This document shows, in pieces, positions 8,572 to 15,856 of a DNA stretch of 64,000 nt. Positions within the stretch are counted from its first letter, which is position 1. Every line of letters starts with the position of its first letter. The stretch covers positions 62,001 to 126,000 of the forward strand of contig NZ_CAXWGX010000001.1 in the NCBI RefSeq assembly GCF_964266745.1, given 5' to 3'. Source of the DNA: Propionicimonas sp020161015. GTDB lineage: Bacteria > Actinomycetota > Actinomycetes > Propionibacteriales > Propionibacteriaceae. Under the pieces are notes generated by a model that searched no databases, was not told the origin of the DNA, and saw nothing but the letters and a program-made list of their open reading frames with translations. A program made the position numbers and the translations under genes.

Positions 8572-9537
8572 TCAGGTCCGGCAGGCGGCGAGCAGCCGGC
8601 CAGCGAGCGCCCTGGCCGCGTCCCTCAGCTCTGGCCCGCCGACGATCCGGAACGGAGCCGGGATGCCGGCGAGCATCTCGGCGTACCAGTCGGGGTCGTT
8701 CGTGCTGCCCAGGAGCAGGCAGGAGGCGTCGTCGACGGGCTCGATCCGTCCGATGGTCGCCGGCACCCAGGCGGACGCCCGTTCCGCCGGCGCCTCGATC
8801 ACCACCTCGGTGGGGTACGCCCAGCCGAGGGCGAAGTTGCGCTCGAGCAGGGCGACCGGGTCGAGGTCCGCGGGCGGCTCGAACGCGTCCTCGAGCAGCT
8901 CGACGCTGCGGATCCGGTCGAGCCGGTACGTGCGCAGGGCCGCGTTGCTGACACGCCGGGAGAGCAGGTACCAGCGGCCCTGCCGGACCACCACGGACCA
9001 CGGCTCCACCCGGCTCGACCACTCGGTGCCGTCCTCGTGGCGGTAGCCGATCCGCACCTGCCGCCGCAGCGAGCAGGCGTGCACGAGCCGGGCGGTCACC
9101 GACGGGTCCGCGGGTGCGGCGTGCCGGTCGGGCACCGGGCGGGCGGTCCGTCGCACCAGTTCGGCCTGGGCGGCCACGGCCTCGGGCAGCGCGCGCATGA
9201 TCTTGCGCAGCGCGTTCGCCACCGGGTCCGCGCTGTCGGAGGTCTCGTGGTGGCCCTCCAGCACCGCCATCACGACGCCGAGGGCCTCGGTGGCGCTGAA
9301 CACCAGAGGCGGCAGGCGGACGCCCCGCCCCACCCGGTAGCCGCCGTGGCGGCCCCGCTCGGACAGGACGGGGATCTCGGCCTCGCGCAGGATCCCGACG
9401 TAGCGTCGTGCGGCGCGCTCGGAGACCCCGAGCTCGCGGGCGAGCTGGCCGGCGGTCGTCCCGGGCTGGTTCTGGAGCAGTTCGAGGACGAGCAGCGCGC
9501 GGGCCGTCGGGCTGCTCTCCTGCGTCCGAGCGGCCAA
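8572..9537 (-). CDS. WYL domain-containing transcriptional regulator (YafY type)
   Basis: This 321-residue regulator has an N-terminal winged helix-turn-helix (about residues 12-60, TTAGQLARELGVSERAARRYV) and a WYL domain around residues 150-240, with RVEPWSVVVRQGRWYLLSRR. A C-terminal WCX-like segment follows. WYL proteins act as ligand-sensing repressors or activators. The start is an unusual TTG at 9537. I accept it because GGAGGAACC precedes it directly and the domain needs these residues. The gene is divergent from a small ORF at 9614. The 76-base gap between them holds four TCCGG copies, a possible operator region. Family is firm; the regulon is unknown. Confidence 0.88.
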   Translation of the reverse strand: MAARTQESSPTARALLVLELLQNQPGTTAGQLARELGVSERAARRYVGILREAEIPVLSERGRHGGYRVGRGVRLPPLVFSATEALGVVMAVLEGHHETSDSADPVANALRKIMRALPEAVAAQAELVRRTARPVPDRHAAPADPSVTARLVHACSLRRQVRIGYRHEDGTEWSSRVEPWSVVVRQGRWYLLSRRVSNAALRTYRLDRIRSVELLEDAFEPPADLDPVALLERNFALGWAYPTEVVIEAPAERASAWVPATIGRIEPVDDASCLLLGSTNDPDWYAEMLAGIPAPFRIVGGPELRDAARALAGRLLAACRT

Positions 9538-9543
9538 GGTTCC

Positions 9544-9593
9544 TCCGGATTCGTCGCGATGGTCCGGAACAATCCGGAAGTAGAACGTCCGGT
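9544..9593. promoter_or_regulatory. Cluster of four TCCGG(A/T) motifs between divergent genes
   Basis: TCCGGA occurs at 9544-9549, 9563-9568 and 9573-9578, and TCCGGT at 9588-9593, all within the intergenic gap of the WYL regulator and the divergent small ORF. The clustering suggests binding sites, perhaps for the regulator itself. Short GC-rich words recur by chance in this genome, so this is tentative. Confidence 0.3.
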
Positions 9594-9601
9594 ATCAACT
9601 C

Positions 9602-9607
9602 TACGGT
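9602..9607 (+). promoter_or_regulatory. Probable -10 hexamer of the small ORF at 9614
   Basis: TACGGT is followed by 6 bases and an ATG, matching the leaderless geometry at other genes of the window. It is the main reason to treat the small ORF as expressed. Confidence 0.4.
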
Positions 9608-9613
9608 CGATCC

Positions 9614-9886
9614 ATGACACAAGGAATCACCCTCCGCACCCCTGCTGCCGACCTCCGTCGACCGGCGCGGCCCGCCCCCGTGGTCGGTGACGGCGTTCCG
9701 GCGAGTGGCGTCCTCGAACGCGCCCGCGCCGCCGCGCGCGCGGCCTAGCGGTGGTGGCCCCGCTGGCTCCCCGAACTGCCGGACTCCCTCGTCGACGACG
9801 TCGCGCCGGGTCGCCGGTCCCCGGGCGTCGCCGCACGGTGGGAGCTGAACCGCCTTGACGCGCGGCTGGGGGTGCGCCTGTACTGA
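9614..9886 (+). pseudogene. Small hypothetical ORF interrupted by an in-frame amber codon
   Basis: From ATG 9614 the frame encodes 44 residues (MTQGITLRTPAADLRR...) and meets TAG at 9746-9748. The same frame then continues open to TGA at 9884-9886, encoding RWWPRWLPELPDSLVDDV and onward to ARWELNRLDARLGVRLY. Codon third positions remain mostly G or C on both sides of the TAG, as in true genes here, so the whole 91-codon frame looks like one coding unit. It has a leaderless-type promoter and is divergent from the WYL regulator. I do not recognise the product. It may be a young pseudogene, a 44-residue peptide, or a base error at one position. Confidence 0.45.
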
Positions 9887-9920
9887 CGACGGAACCGACG
9901 ACCCGGACAGGGGGACGCGG

Positions 9921-10238
9921 ATGGCGCCCGGAGCCGACATCGGCATGGAGTTCAGCTTCTCCGCCGCGCTGGTGGAGTGGCGCGGGCCGGCGCCCTACCA
10001 CTTCCTGCCGCTGCCCGAGGGGGCGAGCGAGGCCATCGGCGAGGTGGCCGGAGCGCTCACCTACGGCTGGGGGGTGATCCCGGTGACGGCGACGATCGGC
10101 CGCACGCGGTTCACCACCTCGCTGTTCCCCCGCGAGGGTGGCTACCTGCTGCCCGTGAAGGACGCGGTGCGCTCCGCGGAGGGGATCCGTCCGGGCGAGC
10201 CCGTGGCGGTCACCGTCGCCGTCGGCACCCAGGCCTGA
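9921..10238 (+). CDS. DUF1905 domain-containing protein
   Basis: This 105-residue protein is a single DUF1905 domain. Recognisable features are the WRGPAPYHFLPLPE opening, LTYGWGVIPVTATIGRTRFTTSLFP, and the ending GGYLLPVKDAVRSAEGI followed by a VTV strand. The family forms a small beta-barrel of unknown biochemical role, sometimes fused to a YdeI-type domain, which is absent here. I chose ATG 9921 because AGGGGGA lies just upstream; an in-frame GTG/ATG choice on either side would change only the unconserved N-terminus. It converges on the APH-fold gene with a 12-base gap. Confidence 0.82.
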   Translation: MAPGADIGMEFSFSAALVEWRGPAPYHFLPLPEGASEAIGEVAGALTYGWGVIPVTATIGRTRFTTSLFPREGGYLLPVKDAVRSAEGIRPGEPVAVTVAVGTQA

Positions 10239-10250
10239 GGGGGCGTCCGC

Positions 10251-11465
10251 TCAGCTGACCTGGCGGACCAGCGCCTCCGCCGAGCCGATCATGGTGGCGG
10301 TCTCCCGCTCCCAGTCGGGCTCCTGGCCGCGGAACGGGCCGGTGGCCAGGGAGATGATCACCGCCGCCGAGCGCAACCGCAGCTCGGCGGGGTCGACCCG
10401 GGTGTCGAAGACCGGGACCCAGCGCCGGATGAGCTGGTGCACGCGCGCCTCCTGGCTGGCGTTCATGCGCTGGATGGTCGACAGGTGCGCCACCAGGCAT
10501 GCGAGGTCGTCCGCGCGCCGGCCGGGCCCGACGGTGTCGGTGTCGAGCAGGCCGCACACCCGTCCCCCCGCGACGTGCACCTGGCCCTCGTGGAAGTCGC
10601 CGTGGGTGGGCTCGTTCCCCGGCGGGATCGGCGCGAGGCCCTGTCCGATGAGGTCGACCAGGCGGTTGAGCTTGGGCTCGAGGCTCGGCATCGCGGCCGA
10701 CACCATGCGCGCGTAGTGGCGCACCGCGTCCGACCACGGCGGACGCCGCTCCAGCCGGGCGACGGAGGCGGGCATGGAGTCGAGCAGCTCGATCAGGCCC
10801 TCCGCCGTGCACGGCTCCGTGGTGCCGAAGATCGCCCGGGCCAGCGGCTGGCCGGGAAGTTCGCGCAGGATCAGCAGGTGGTCGTCGGTGGTGGCCGCCA
10901 CCTCGGCGACAGGGACACCGGCCTGCTCCAGCAGCCGGTGGCGCGCCAGCACGTCGTCGAAGAGGCGGGCGCGGAGGACCTTCACATAGACGACCTGGTC
11001 GCCGAGTCCGACCCTGACCACCGCGCGGCGTCTGGGCCGGTAGCCGATCATCTGCAGGTTCAGGTCGTCGGGCTGGACGGGGCGCGAGAACACGTGGTGG
11101 CTGTTGGCCACCTCCGCCATCGACTCGGCGTAGGCCGCGCGGGCCAGCCCGGGCAGGTCGGGGTCCTGCGGGTAGATCCACACCGCGACCTCGCGCTGGC
11201 CGTCGGCGAAGATCTCGGCCGCGGTGTCGGTGTCCGCGGGGCCCGAGGCCCGGGCGCTGACGCCGAGCAGTTCCTCCCGGCGGCCGTAGGGCCAGTCGAC
11301 GAGCGCGGAGTAGGTGGCGGTGGTGGACTGGGCCGGGTTGGCGTCCACGTGGTCGAGGGCCCAGGAGACGAGCGTCCCGCCGGCGTGCTGGACGGCTGCG
11401 GCGAGCAGGGCGCCCACATCGTCGGACGTGAGCAGGACCGAACCGTCGGGATCGGACGCGGGCAC
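10251..11465 (-). CDS. Aminoglycoside phosphotransferase-fold (APH) family protein
   Basis: This 404-residue protein has a kinase-like fold of the APH/choline kinase group in its C-terminal 280 residues. Visible elements are VVRVGLGDQVVYVKVLRA (nucleotide-binding lysine), LLILRELPGQPLA, the catalytic loop THGDFHEGQVHV and the metal-binding LLDTDTVGPGRRADDLA. In the catalytic loop the usual asparagine after HGD-x-x is replaced by Gln. The N-terminal 130 residues resemble no domain I can name. The start GTG 11465 has AAGGAGGTGAG directly upstream. The substrate is unknown; resistance to aminoglycosides cannot be concluded from the fold. Confidence 0.75.
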   Translation of the reverse strand: MPASDPDGSVLLTSDDVGALLAAAVQHAGGTLVSWALDHVDANPAQSTTATYSALVDWPYGRREELLGVSARASGPADTDTAAEIFADGQREVAVWIYPQDPDLPGLARAAYAESMAEVANSHHVFSRPVQPDDLNLQMIGYRPRRRAVVRVGLGDQVVYVKVLRARLFDDVLARHRLLEQAGVPVAEVAATTDDHLLILRELPGQPLARAIFGTTEPCTAEGLIELLDSMPASVARLERRPPWSDAVRHYARMVSAAMPSLEPKLNRLVDLIGQGLAPIPPGNEPTHGDFHEGQVHVAGGRVCGLLDTDTVGPGRRADDLACLVAHLSTIQRMNASQEARVHQLIRRWVPVFDTRVDPAELRLRSAAVIISLATGPFRGQEPDWERETATMIGSAEALVRQVS

Positions 11466-11544
11466 CTCACCTCCTTGTCAGCGCTGGCTGGCAGAACACT
11501 ACTGGTGACACGCTCCGCTCTCCTACAACGACGGGCCATCCGTC

Positions 11545-11565
11545 GACCCGGACGCCGGCCGGGTC
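11545..11565 (-). terminator. Hairpin after the CNNM/CBS gene
   Basis: GACCCGG (11545-11551) and CCGGGTC (11559-11565) form a 7-bp stem with a 7-base loop, ten bases past the stop of the leftward membrane protein gene. There is no clear T-run, so it is a weak call. Confidence 0.35.
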
Positions 11566-11574
11566 GCGGCGGAG

Positions 11575-12906
11575 TCAGGCCTCGGGGACGGAGACCGGGC
11601 CGAGGTCGGTCAGCCGCAGCCGCGCGGCACGGCGTCCGTCGAGCTCGGTGACCCGCAGTTCGAAGGTGCGGGCCTCGGCCTGCTCGTCCTGCGGCGCGAG
11701 CTCGACCGTGCACGCGTCGCCCACCTGCGGCAGCGTGCCCAGCTGCGCCATCACGAAGCCGGCGACGGTGTCGTAGGGGCCCTCGGGCAGCACGTACCCG
11801 ACCTGCTGGCCGAAGTCCTCCAGCGTCACCAGGCCGTCGAGGTCGGTCGTGGCGTCCCGGTTTGCGCCGGACGGGGCGGACTCGACGTCGAACTCGTCGG
11901 TGATGTCGCCGATCAGCTCCTCGATGAGGTCCTCGATGGTCACGATCCCCGCGGTGCCGCCGTACTCGTCGCGCACGATCACCAGGTGCTGGCGGGTCTG
12001 GCGCATCTCGGTGAGGGCCCTGAGGATCTTCACCGTCTGCGGCAGCGACGCCACCGGGCGCACCAACTGGCTCACCGGGGCGTTGCGCTCGGCCGGGTCG
12101 AGGTCGGCGAGGTCGCGGATGTGCACGAAGCCGATCACGTCGTCCAGGTCCTCCCCGACCACGGGGTAGCGGCTGTGCGGCGCCTCCTGCACCTCCCGGA
12201 ACGCCTTGTAGGCGGGCATCGAGCCGTCGAGGAAGTCCACCTCCGTGCGCGGGATCATCGCCTCACGAAGGCTCACCTCGCCCGCGGCGAACACCTCGTC
12301 CACGATCTGGCGCTCCTCGTCGCCGAGGGTGAGCGAGCTGCCCACCATCGCCCGCAGTTCCTCGTCGGTGACCTCCTCGCGGGAGGCGTTGGGGTCGCCG
12401 CCGAGGATGCGCACGACCAGGTCGGTCGACTTGCCGAGGAACCAGATCACCGGGGTGGCGAGCCGGGCGATGGCATTCACCAGCGGCCCGAGGGTGAGCG
12501 CGAAGGACTCGGCACTCTGCATGGCCAGCCGCTTGGCGGTGAGCTCGCCGAGGACGATCGAGAAGTAGGAGATCGCAATCGTGATCAGCACGAGCGCCAG
12601 AGTCTGCGCCACCCCGTCCGGCACGCCCCAACCGCCGAGGACGAGGCCGAAGCTGTCCGCGAGGGTCGCCCCGCCGAACGCCGCGGACAGGAAGCCGGCC
12701 AGCGTCACGCCAATCTGCACGGCGGAGAGGAAGCGGTTCGGGTCGGCGGTGAGGTGGGCGACGGTCTGGCCGCGCTTGCCGCGCGTGGCGAGCTGCTTGA
12801 CCTGCGACTCACGCAGCGAGACCAGGGCCATCTCGGCGGCTGCGAAGACGCCGCCGATGATGATGAACAGGAAGATCAGCAGGATGTCCCCGACGATCGG
12901 GCTCAT
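11575..12906 (-). CDS. Hemolysin C/CorC-type CNNM-CBS membrane protein
   Basis: This 443-residue protein has the CNNM membrane domain (about residues 1-150, three to four hydrophobic segments, motif AAAEMALVSLRESQVKQL), then a CBS pair (about 200-320, with SRYPVVGEDLDDVIGFVHIRDL and HLVIVRDEYGGTAGIVTIEDL) and a C-terminal CorC/HlyC domain. Related proteins take part in magnesium or cobalt homeostasis, and haemolysis is only a historical name. The EELIGDITDE motif at the end of the CBS pair is typical. ATG 12906 is preceded by GGGG. It is divergent from the TagF-like gene over 174 bases. Confidence 0.92.
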   Translation of the reverse strand: MSPIVGDILLIFLFIIIGGVFAAAEMALVSLRESQVKQLATRGKRGQTVAHLTADPNRFLSAVQIGVTLAGFLSAAFGGATLADSFGLVLGGWGVPDGVAQTLALVLITIAISYFSIVLGELTAKRLAMQSAESFALTLGPLVNAIARLATPVIWFLGKSTDLVVRILGGDPNASREEVTDEELRAMVGSSLTLGDEERQIVDEVFAAGEVSLREAMIPRTEVDFLDGSMPAYKAFREVQEAPHSRYPVVGEDLDDVIGFVHIRDLADLDPAERNAPVSQLVRPVASLPQTVKILRALTEMRQTRQHLVIVRDEYGGTAGIVTIEDLIEELIGDITDEFDVESAPSGANRDATTDLDGLVTLEDFGQQVGYVLPEGPYDTVAGFVMAQLGTLPQVGDACTVELAPQDEQAEARTFELRVTELDGRRAARLRLTDLGPVSVPEA

Positions 12907-13067
12907 GCGGGGCCCCCACAGGGTTGTTCAGGGGAGCGCGGCGGAGGAGAACTCCGTGGGGTGCTCATGCTACCCGTCGCAGGGTCAGGGTCGTCCACGC
13001 GGCGATTGTATCGAGTGGTCCCGGCCCGCCCCTGCGCCGCGAGCGGCCGCGCGCCCCCGGGCCGGTG

Positions 13068-13073
13068 TAGCCT
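13068..13073 (+). promoter_or_regulatory. Probable -10 hexamer of the TagF-like gene (leaderless)
   Basis: TAGCCT is followed by 7 bases and the ATG at 13081. No ribosome-binding site precedes this ATG, consistent with leaderless initiation. Confidence 0.5.
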
Positions 13074-13080
13074 CCCGGCC

Positions 13081-14334
13081 ATGGCGAGTACGGGGTTCCG
13101 GTTCGACCGGGGAAACCTGGGCAAGCTGCTCGCCCTCCCGCGCTACGTGCTGGGCGCGCTGCACGCCCGCTCGGTGCGACGCGATCCGGGGCTGTGGGTG
13201 GTCGGCAGCGCCTTCGGTCCCGCGGACGGCGCGCTGGCCTTCCTGCGCGCGTCCGCCGCGCTGCCCGACCCGCCGCACCTGGTCTGGCTGAGCCGCTCCC
13301 CCGAGGAGGCGGAGCGGGCCAGGGCCGCCGGCATCGACCGGGTGGTCGACAAGGACTCGCGGGAGGGCTACCAGCTGACCCTGCGCGCCGGCCTCGCCGC
13401 GGTCACCCACGGGTTCGGCGACGTCAACCGGTACGCGCTGTCCGGGGCGGTCATCGTCCAGCTGTGGCACGGGGCGCCGCTGAAGAAGCTGCACGCCGAC
13501 TCCCCCGCCGTCACCAGCCTCGGCCCGCTGGGACGCGTCCCCGGGGTGCCGCGACTGATGCGCGCCGCCTACCGGCGCGGCACCCGCCGGATCTCGTTGC
13601 TGCCCACCTGTTCGGGCTTCTTCGCCCCGTTCCTCGCCACGGCCTTCGACCTGACCAACGGGCAGGTGCAGGTGCTCGGGGAGCCCCGCGGCGACGTCCT
13701 GTTCACCGGGACGGAGGCGGAGCGGATCGCGGCCGCGCGCGCGGTCCTCGCCCCGCACCGGGGCGGGTTCACCGACAGCCGGGTGGTGCTCTACGCCCCC
13801 ACCTGGCGCGACGGGGACCCCGACCCCGGCGTGCCGACCGAGCAGCAGTGGCTGCGGATCGAGGAGCTGTGTGAGCGGCTCGACCTCGTGCTGCTGGTGC
13901 GCCCCCACCCGCTCGGCGTGGGCGAGTACAACCACGCCTCGCCCAGGGTGCGCCTGCTCACCGCGGAGCAGCAGCCGGAGTCGATGCCGCTGTTGTGGGG
14001 CCTGGACGCCCTGATCACCGACTACTCCTCGATGCTGGTCGACTTCGCGGTGACCGGCCGCCCGCTGCTGCTCCTCGCGCCCGACCTGGAGTCCTACCGG
14101 GCCTCGCGCGGGCTCTACGTGGACTATTCGTGGCTCGCCGGTGGCAGCTGGAGCACCGACTGGGACCAGGTGCTCGATCGCCTGGAGGCCGTCCTCACCG
14201 ATCCGGGGGCCGCGGTGTCCGCGTCCGCCCACAGCCGGGACCTGGCGTCCACCTTCCACGAGTGGACCGACGGCGGCAGCGCCACGCGCGTCGCCCGCGC
14301 CGCCGCCGACCTCGTCCGCCGTCGCAGCCGCTGA
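13081..14334 (+). CDS. CDP-glycerol glycerophosphotransferase family protein (TagF-like)
   Basis: This 417-residue protein belongs to the TagB/TagF family, which transfers glycerol phosphate or related polyol phosphate units during teichoic acid synthesis at the inner face of the membrane. Family motifs are VQLWHGAPLKKLH with His130, VVLYAPTWRDGD, LLVRPHP, and ITDYSSMLVDFAVTGRP near the C-terminus. It is shorter than TagF polymerases and closer to single-domain TagB-type primases. ATG 13081 follows a TAGCCT promoter hexamer. The gene is convergent with a GT2 glycosyltransferase across a repeat array, so both may serve surface polymer assembly. Confidence 0.88.
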   Translation: MASTGFRFDRGNLGKLLALPRYVLGALHARSVRRDPGLWVVGSAFGPADGALAFLRASAALPDPPHLVWLSRSPEEAERARAAGIDRVVDKDSREGYQLTLRAGLAAVTHGFGDVNRYALSGAVIVQLWHGAPLKKLHADSPAVTSLGPLGRVPGVPRLMRAAYRRGTRRISLLPTCSGFFAPFLATAFDLTNGQVQVLGEPRGDVLFTGTEAERIAAARAVLAPHRGGFTDSRVVLYAPTWRDGDPDPGVPTEQQWLRIEELCERLDLVLLVRPHPLGVGEYNHASPRVRLLTAEQQPESMPLLWGLDALITDYSSMLVDFAVTGRPLLLLAPDLESYRASRGLYVDYSWLAGGSWSTDWDQVLDRLEAVLTDPGAAVSASAHSRDLASTFHEWTDGGSATRVARAAADLVRRRSR

Positions 14335-14345
14335 GTCGCTCCCTC

Positions 14346-14370
14346 CGCTTGTCGCGTCCCGCTTGTCGCG
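14346..14370. repeat. Direct repeat CGCTTGTCGCG x2
   Basis: The 11-mer CGCTTGTCGCG occurs at 14346-14356 and 14360-14370, just after the TagF-like stop codon and before the 19-bp repeat array. Confidence 0.6.
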
Positions 14371-14388
14371 CCCTCGCCCCGCTCCCCC

Positions 14389-14535
14389 GCCGAGGGCCAG
14401 CGCTAACGCCGAGGGCCAGGACGCCGGTGCTGGCCCTCGGCGAGATGGCTGGCCCTCGGCGCGGAAGGCTGGCCCTCGACGTGGGGGCTGGCCTCGACAG
14501 TGGGGGCTCGCCTCGACGTGGAGGCTGGGCCTCGA
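14389..14535. repeat. Array of a 19-20 bp repeat in both orientations (array 1)
   Basis: Units with core GCCGAGGGCCAG occur at 14389 and 14408. The reverse complement CTGGCCCTCGGC (then CTGGCCCTCGAC and decaying forms) occurs at 14430, 14449, 14469, 14488, 14507 and 14525, a period of 18-20 bases. The second direct unit and first inverted unit form a perfect 12-bp hairpin with a 10-base loop (14408-14441). The array lies between the convergent TagF-like and GT2 genes and may terminate both. A second array of the same unit lies at 15691-15800. Confidence 0.85.
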
Positions 14536-14550
14536 GCAGGCGGGCGGGCG

Positions 14551-15618
14551 TCAGCGGACGCGGGACCGGTCGACCGTGGACTCGGCGCCGGCGAGCCAGC
14601 CGCGGATGAAGCCGGATCCCCAGCCCAGGTGCATGGTCGCCAGCACGACGACGTTGAGGAGCCGGTCGACCAGGCCGTCCCCGCCGAGGCGGGTGAGTCC
14701 GACGGCCGTCACGCCCGCCAGGTAGCCGAGCGACGGGACGTGGGCCAGTGCCCATCCGGCGCCGCGGGCGATCCCGAGGAGCTGCAACAGCGCGACGGCA
14801 AGGCTGATCGCCACCAGCACCGCCACGGCCGGCGGCGGCAGGTAACGCCAGGGCGTCGACTGGTGGCGGCGGACGAGGTGTCCCCGCCACACCCCGGTGG
14901 CGTACATCTGGCGGCGGAGCGCGTCCCAGCTTGCGCGCGGCCAGTAGGTCACCCGCAGCCGGGGGGTGAACAGGATCAGGTGGCCGGCGGCCCGGATGCG
15001 GTGGTTGAGCTCCCAGTCCTCCGCGCGGCGGAGGGTCTCGTCGTAGCCGCCGACCTCATCGAGCACCTCGCGGCGGAACACACCGAGATAGGCCGAGTCG
15101 CACTCCGCCTCGTCCTCGCCGTGGTGCCACGAGCCACCGCCCAGGCCGAACGGGGAGTTGTACGCGCGGGCGACCGCGCGCTGGAAGCGTCCGCGTCCCC
15201 GGGCCTCCATCACGCCGCCCACGTTGGCGGCGCCCGTCCGCTGGAGGATCTCCACGGCGGCCGCGGTGTACCCCGGCGGCAGTTCGGCATGGGCGTCCAC
15301 CCGGACGACGACCGGGTGCCGGCTCGCCGCAATGGCGAGGTTGAGGCCGATCGGGATGTCGTTGAGCGGGTTGGCGACCAACCGGACGCGGGGATCGGAC
15401 GCGGCCAGCCGCTCTGCGACCTCGTCCGTGCCGTCGCTCGACGCACCGAGGGCGAGCACGAGTTCCTGTTCGCCGTCGTACGCCTGGGAGAGCACCGCGC
15501 CCACCGCTTCGGCCAGGTGGGCCGCCTCGTTCAGCACCGGCATCACGTAGGAGACCGCCGGGTGCTCGGGCAGGGGTGCGAGGACGGGGCGCGCCGTTGC
15601 TGCCGGGCCTGAAGTCAC
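14551..15618 (-). CDS. Family 2 glycosyltransferase with C-terminal membrane segments (ExoA-like)
   Basis: This 355-residue protein has a GT2 GT-A domain: VSYVMPVLNEAAHL at the N-terminus, VVRVDAHAELPPG with the metal-binding DxD-like DAH, GGVMEARG, and RRAEDWELNHRIR as the acceptor/ED motif. About three hydrophobic segments follow (YLPPPAVAVLVAISLAVALL, SLGYLAGVTAVGL, LLNVVVLATMHLGW). It resembles ExoA-type enzymes acting on lipid-linked intermediates at the membrane. I start it at GTG 15618: the open frame continues upstream only through the 19-bp repeat array, which is not plausible coding sequence. The ribosome-binding site is weak, so the start is moderate. Repeats flank the gene on both sides. 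Confidence 0.85.
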   Translation of the reverse strand: MTSGPAATARPVLAPLPEHPAVSYVMPVLNEAAHLAEAVGAVLSQAYDGEQELVLALGASSDGTDEVAERLAASDPRVRLVANPLNDIPIGLNLAIAASRHPVVVRVDAHAELPPGYTAAAVEILQRTGAANVGGVMEARGRGRFQRAVARAYNSPFGLGGGSWHHGEDEAECDSAYLGVFRREVLDEVGGYDETLRRAEDWELNHRIRAAGHLILFTPRLRVTYWPRASWDALRRQMYATGVWRGHLVRRHQSTPWRYLPPPAVAVLVAISLAVALLQLLGIARGAGWALAHVPSLGYLAGVTAVGLTRLGGDGLVDRLLNVVVLATMHLGWGSGFIRGWLAGAESTVDRSRVR

Positions 15619-15690
15619 GCGGTCATTCTCGCAGATCCCCGACCGCTCCCCCGTCCCCCGCGCCTCGCCAGTGGGCGCCACCCACGCCGA

Positions 15691-15800
15691 TCGAGGGCCG
15701 CGTCCACGGTCGAGGGCCAGCGTCCACGGTCGAGGGCCAGCCTTGATGCCGAGGACCAGCACCAGGGGACGAGCCCTCGGCGAGAAGGCTGGCCCTCGAC
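15691..15800. repeat. Array of a 19-20 bp repeat in both orientations (array 2)
   Basis: Direct units TCGAGGGCCG/TCGAGGGCCAG start at 15691, 15710 and 15730, with a variant CCGAGGACCAG at 15749. Inverted units CGAGCCCTCGGC and CTGGCCCTCGAC are at 15770 and 15789. The period is 19-20 bases. As in array 1, direct units lead into an arm/loop/arm of 12/10/12 bases (15748-15781) and then inverted units; here the arms pair imperfectly. The array lies between icd and the GT2 gene, which are read in the same direction. Confidence 0.85.
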
Positions 15801-15856
15801 GGGAGGATGGCCGCCGCCACACGGGTTGGGCCAGGGCGGTTCGAAGGGGACGACGC

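Noticed and set aside
14389..15800. CRISPR array
   Set aside because: The repeat is shorter than CRISPR repeats, copies decay and invert, spacers of 7-8 bases are too short and no cas genes are present.
15619..15822. N-terminal extension of the GT2 protein through the repeat array
   Set aside because: The extra residues are only the translation of the 19-20 bp repeats, and the GT2 domain is complete from GTG 15618.
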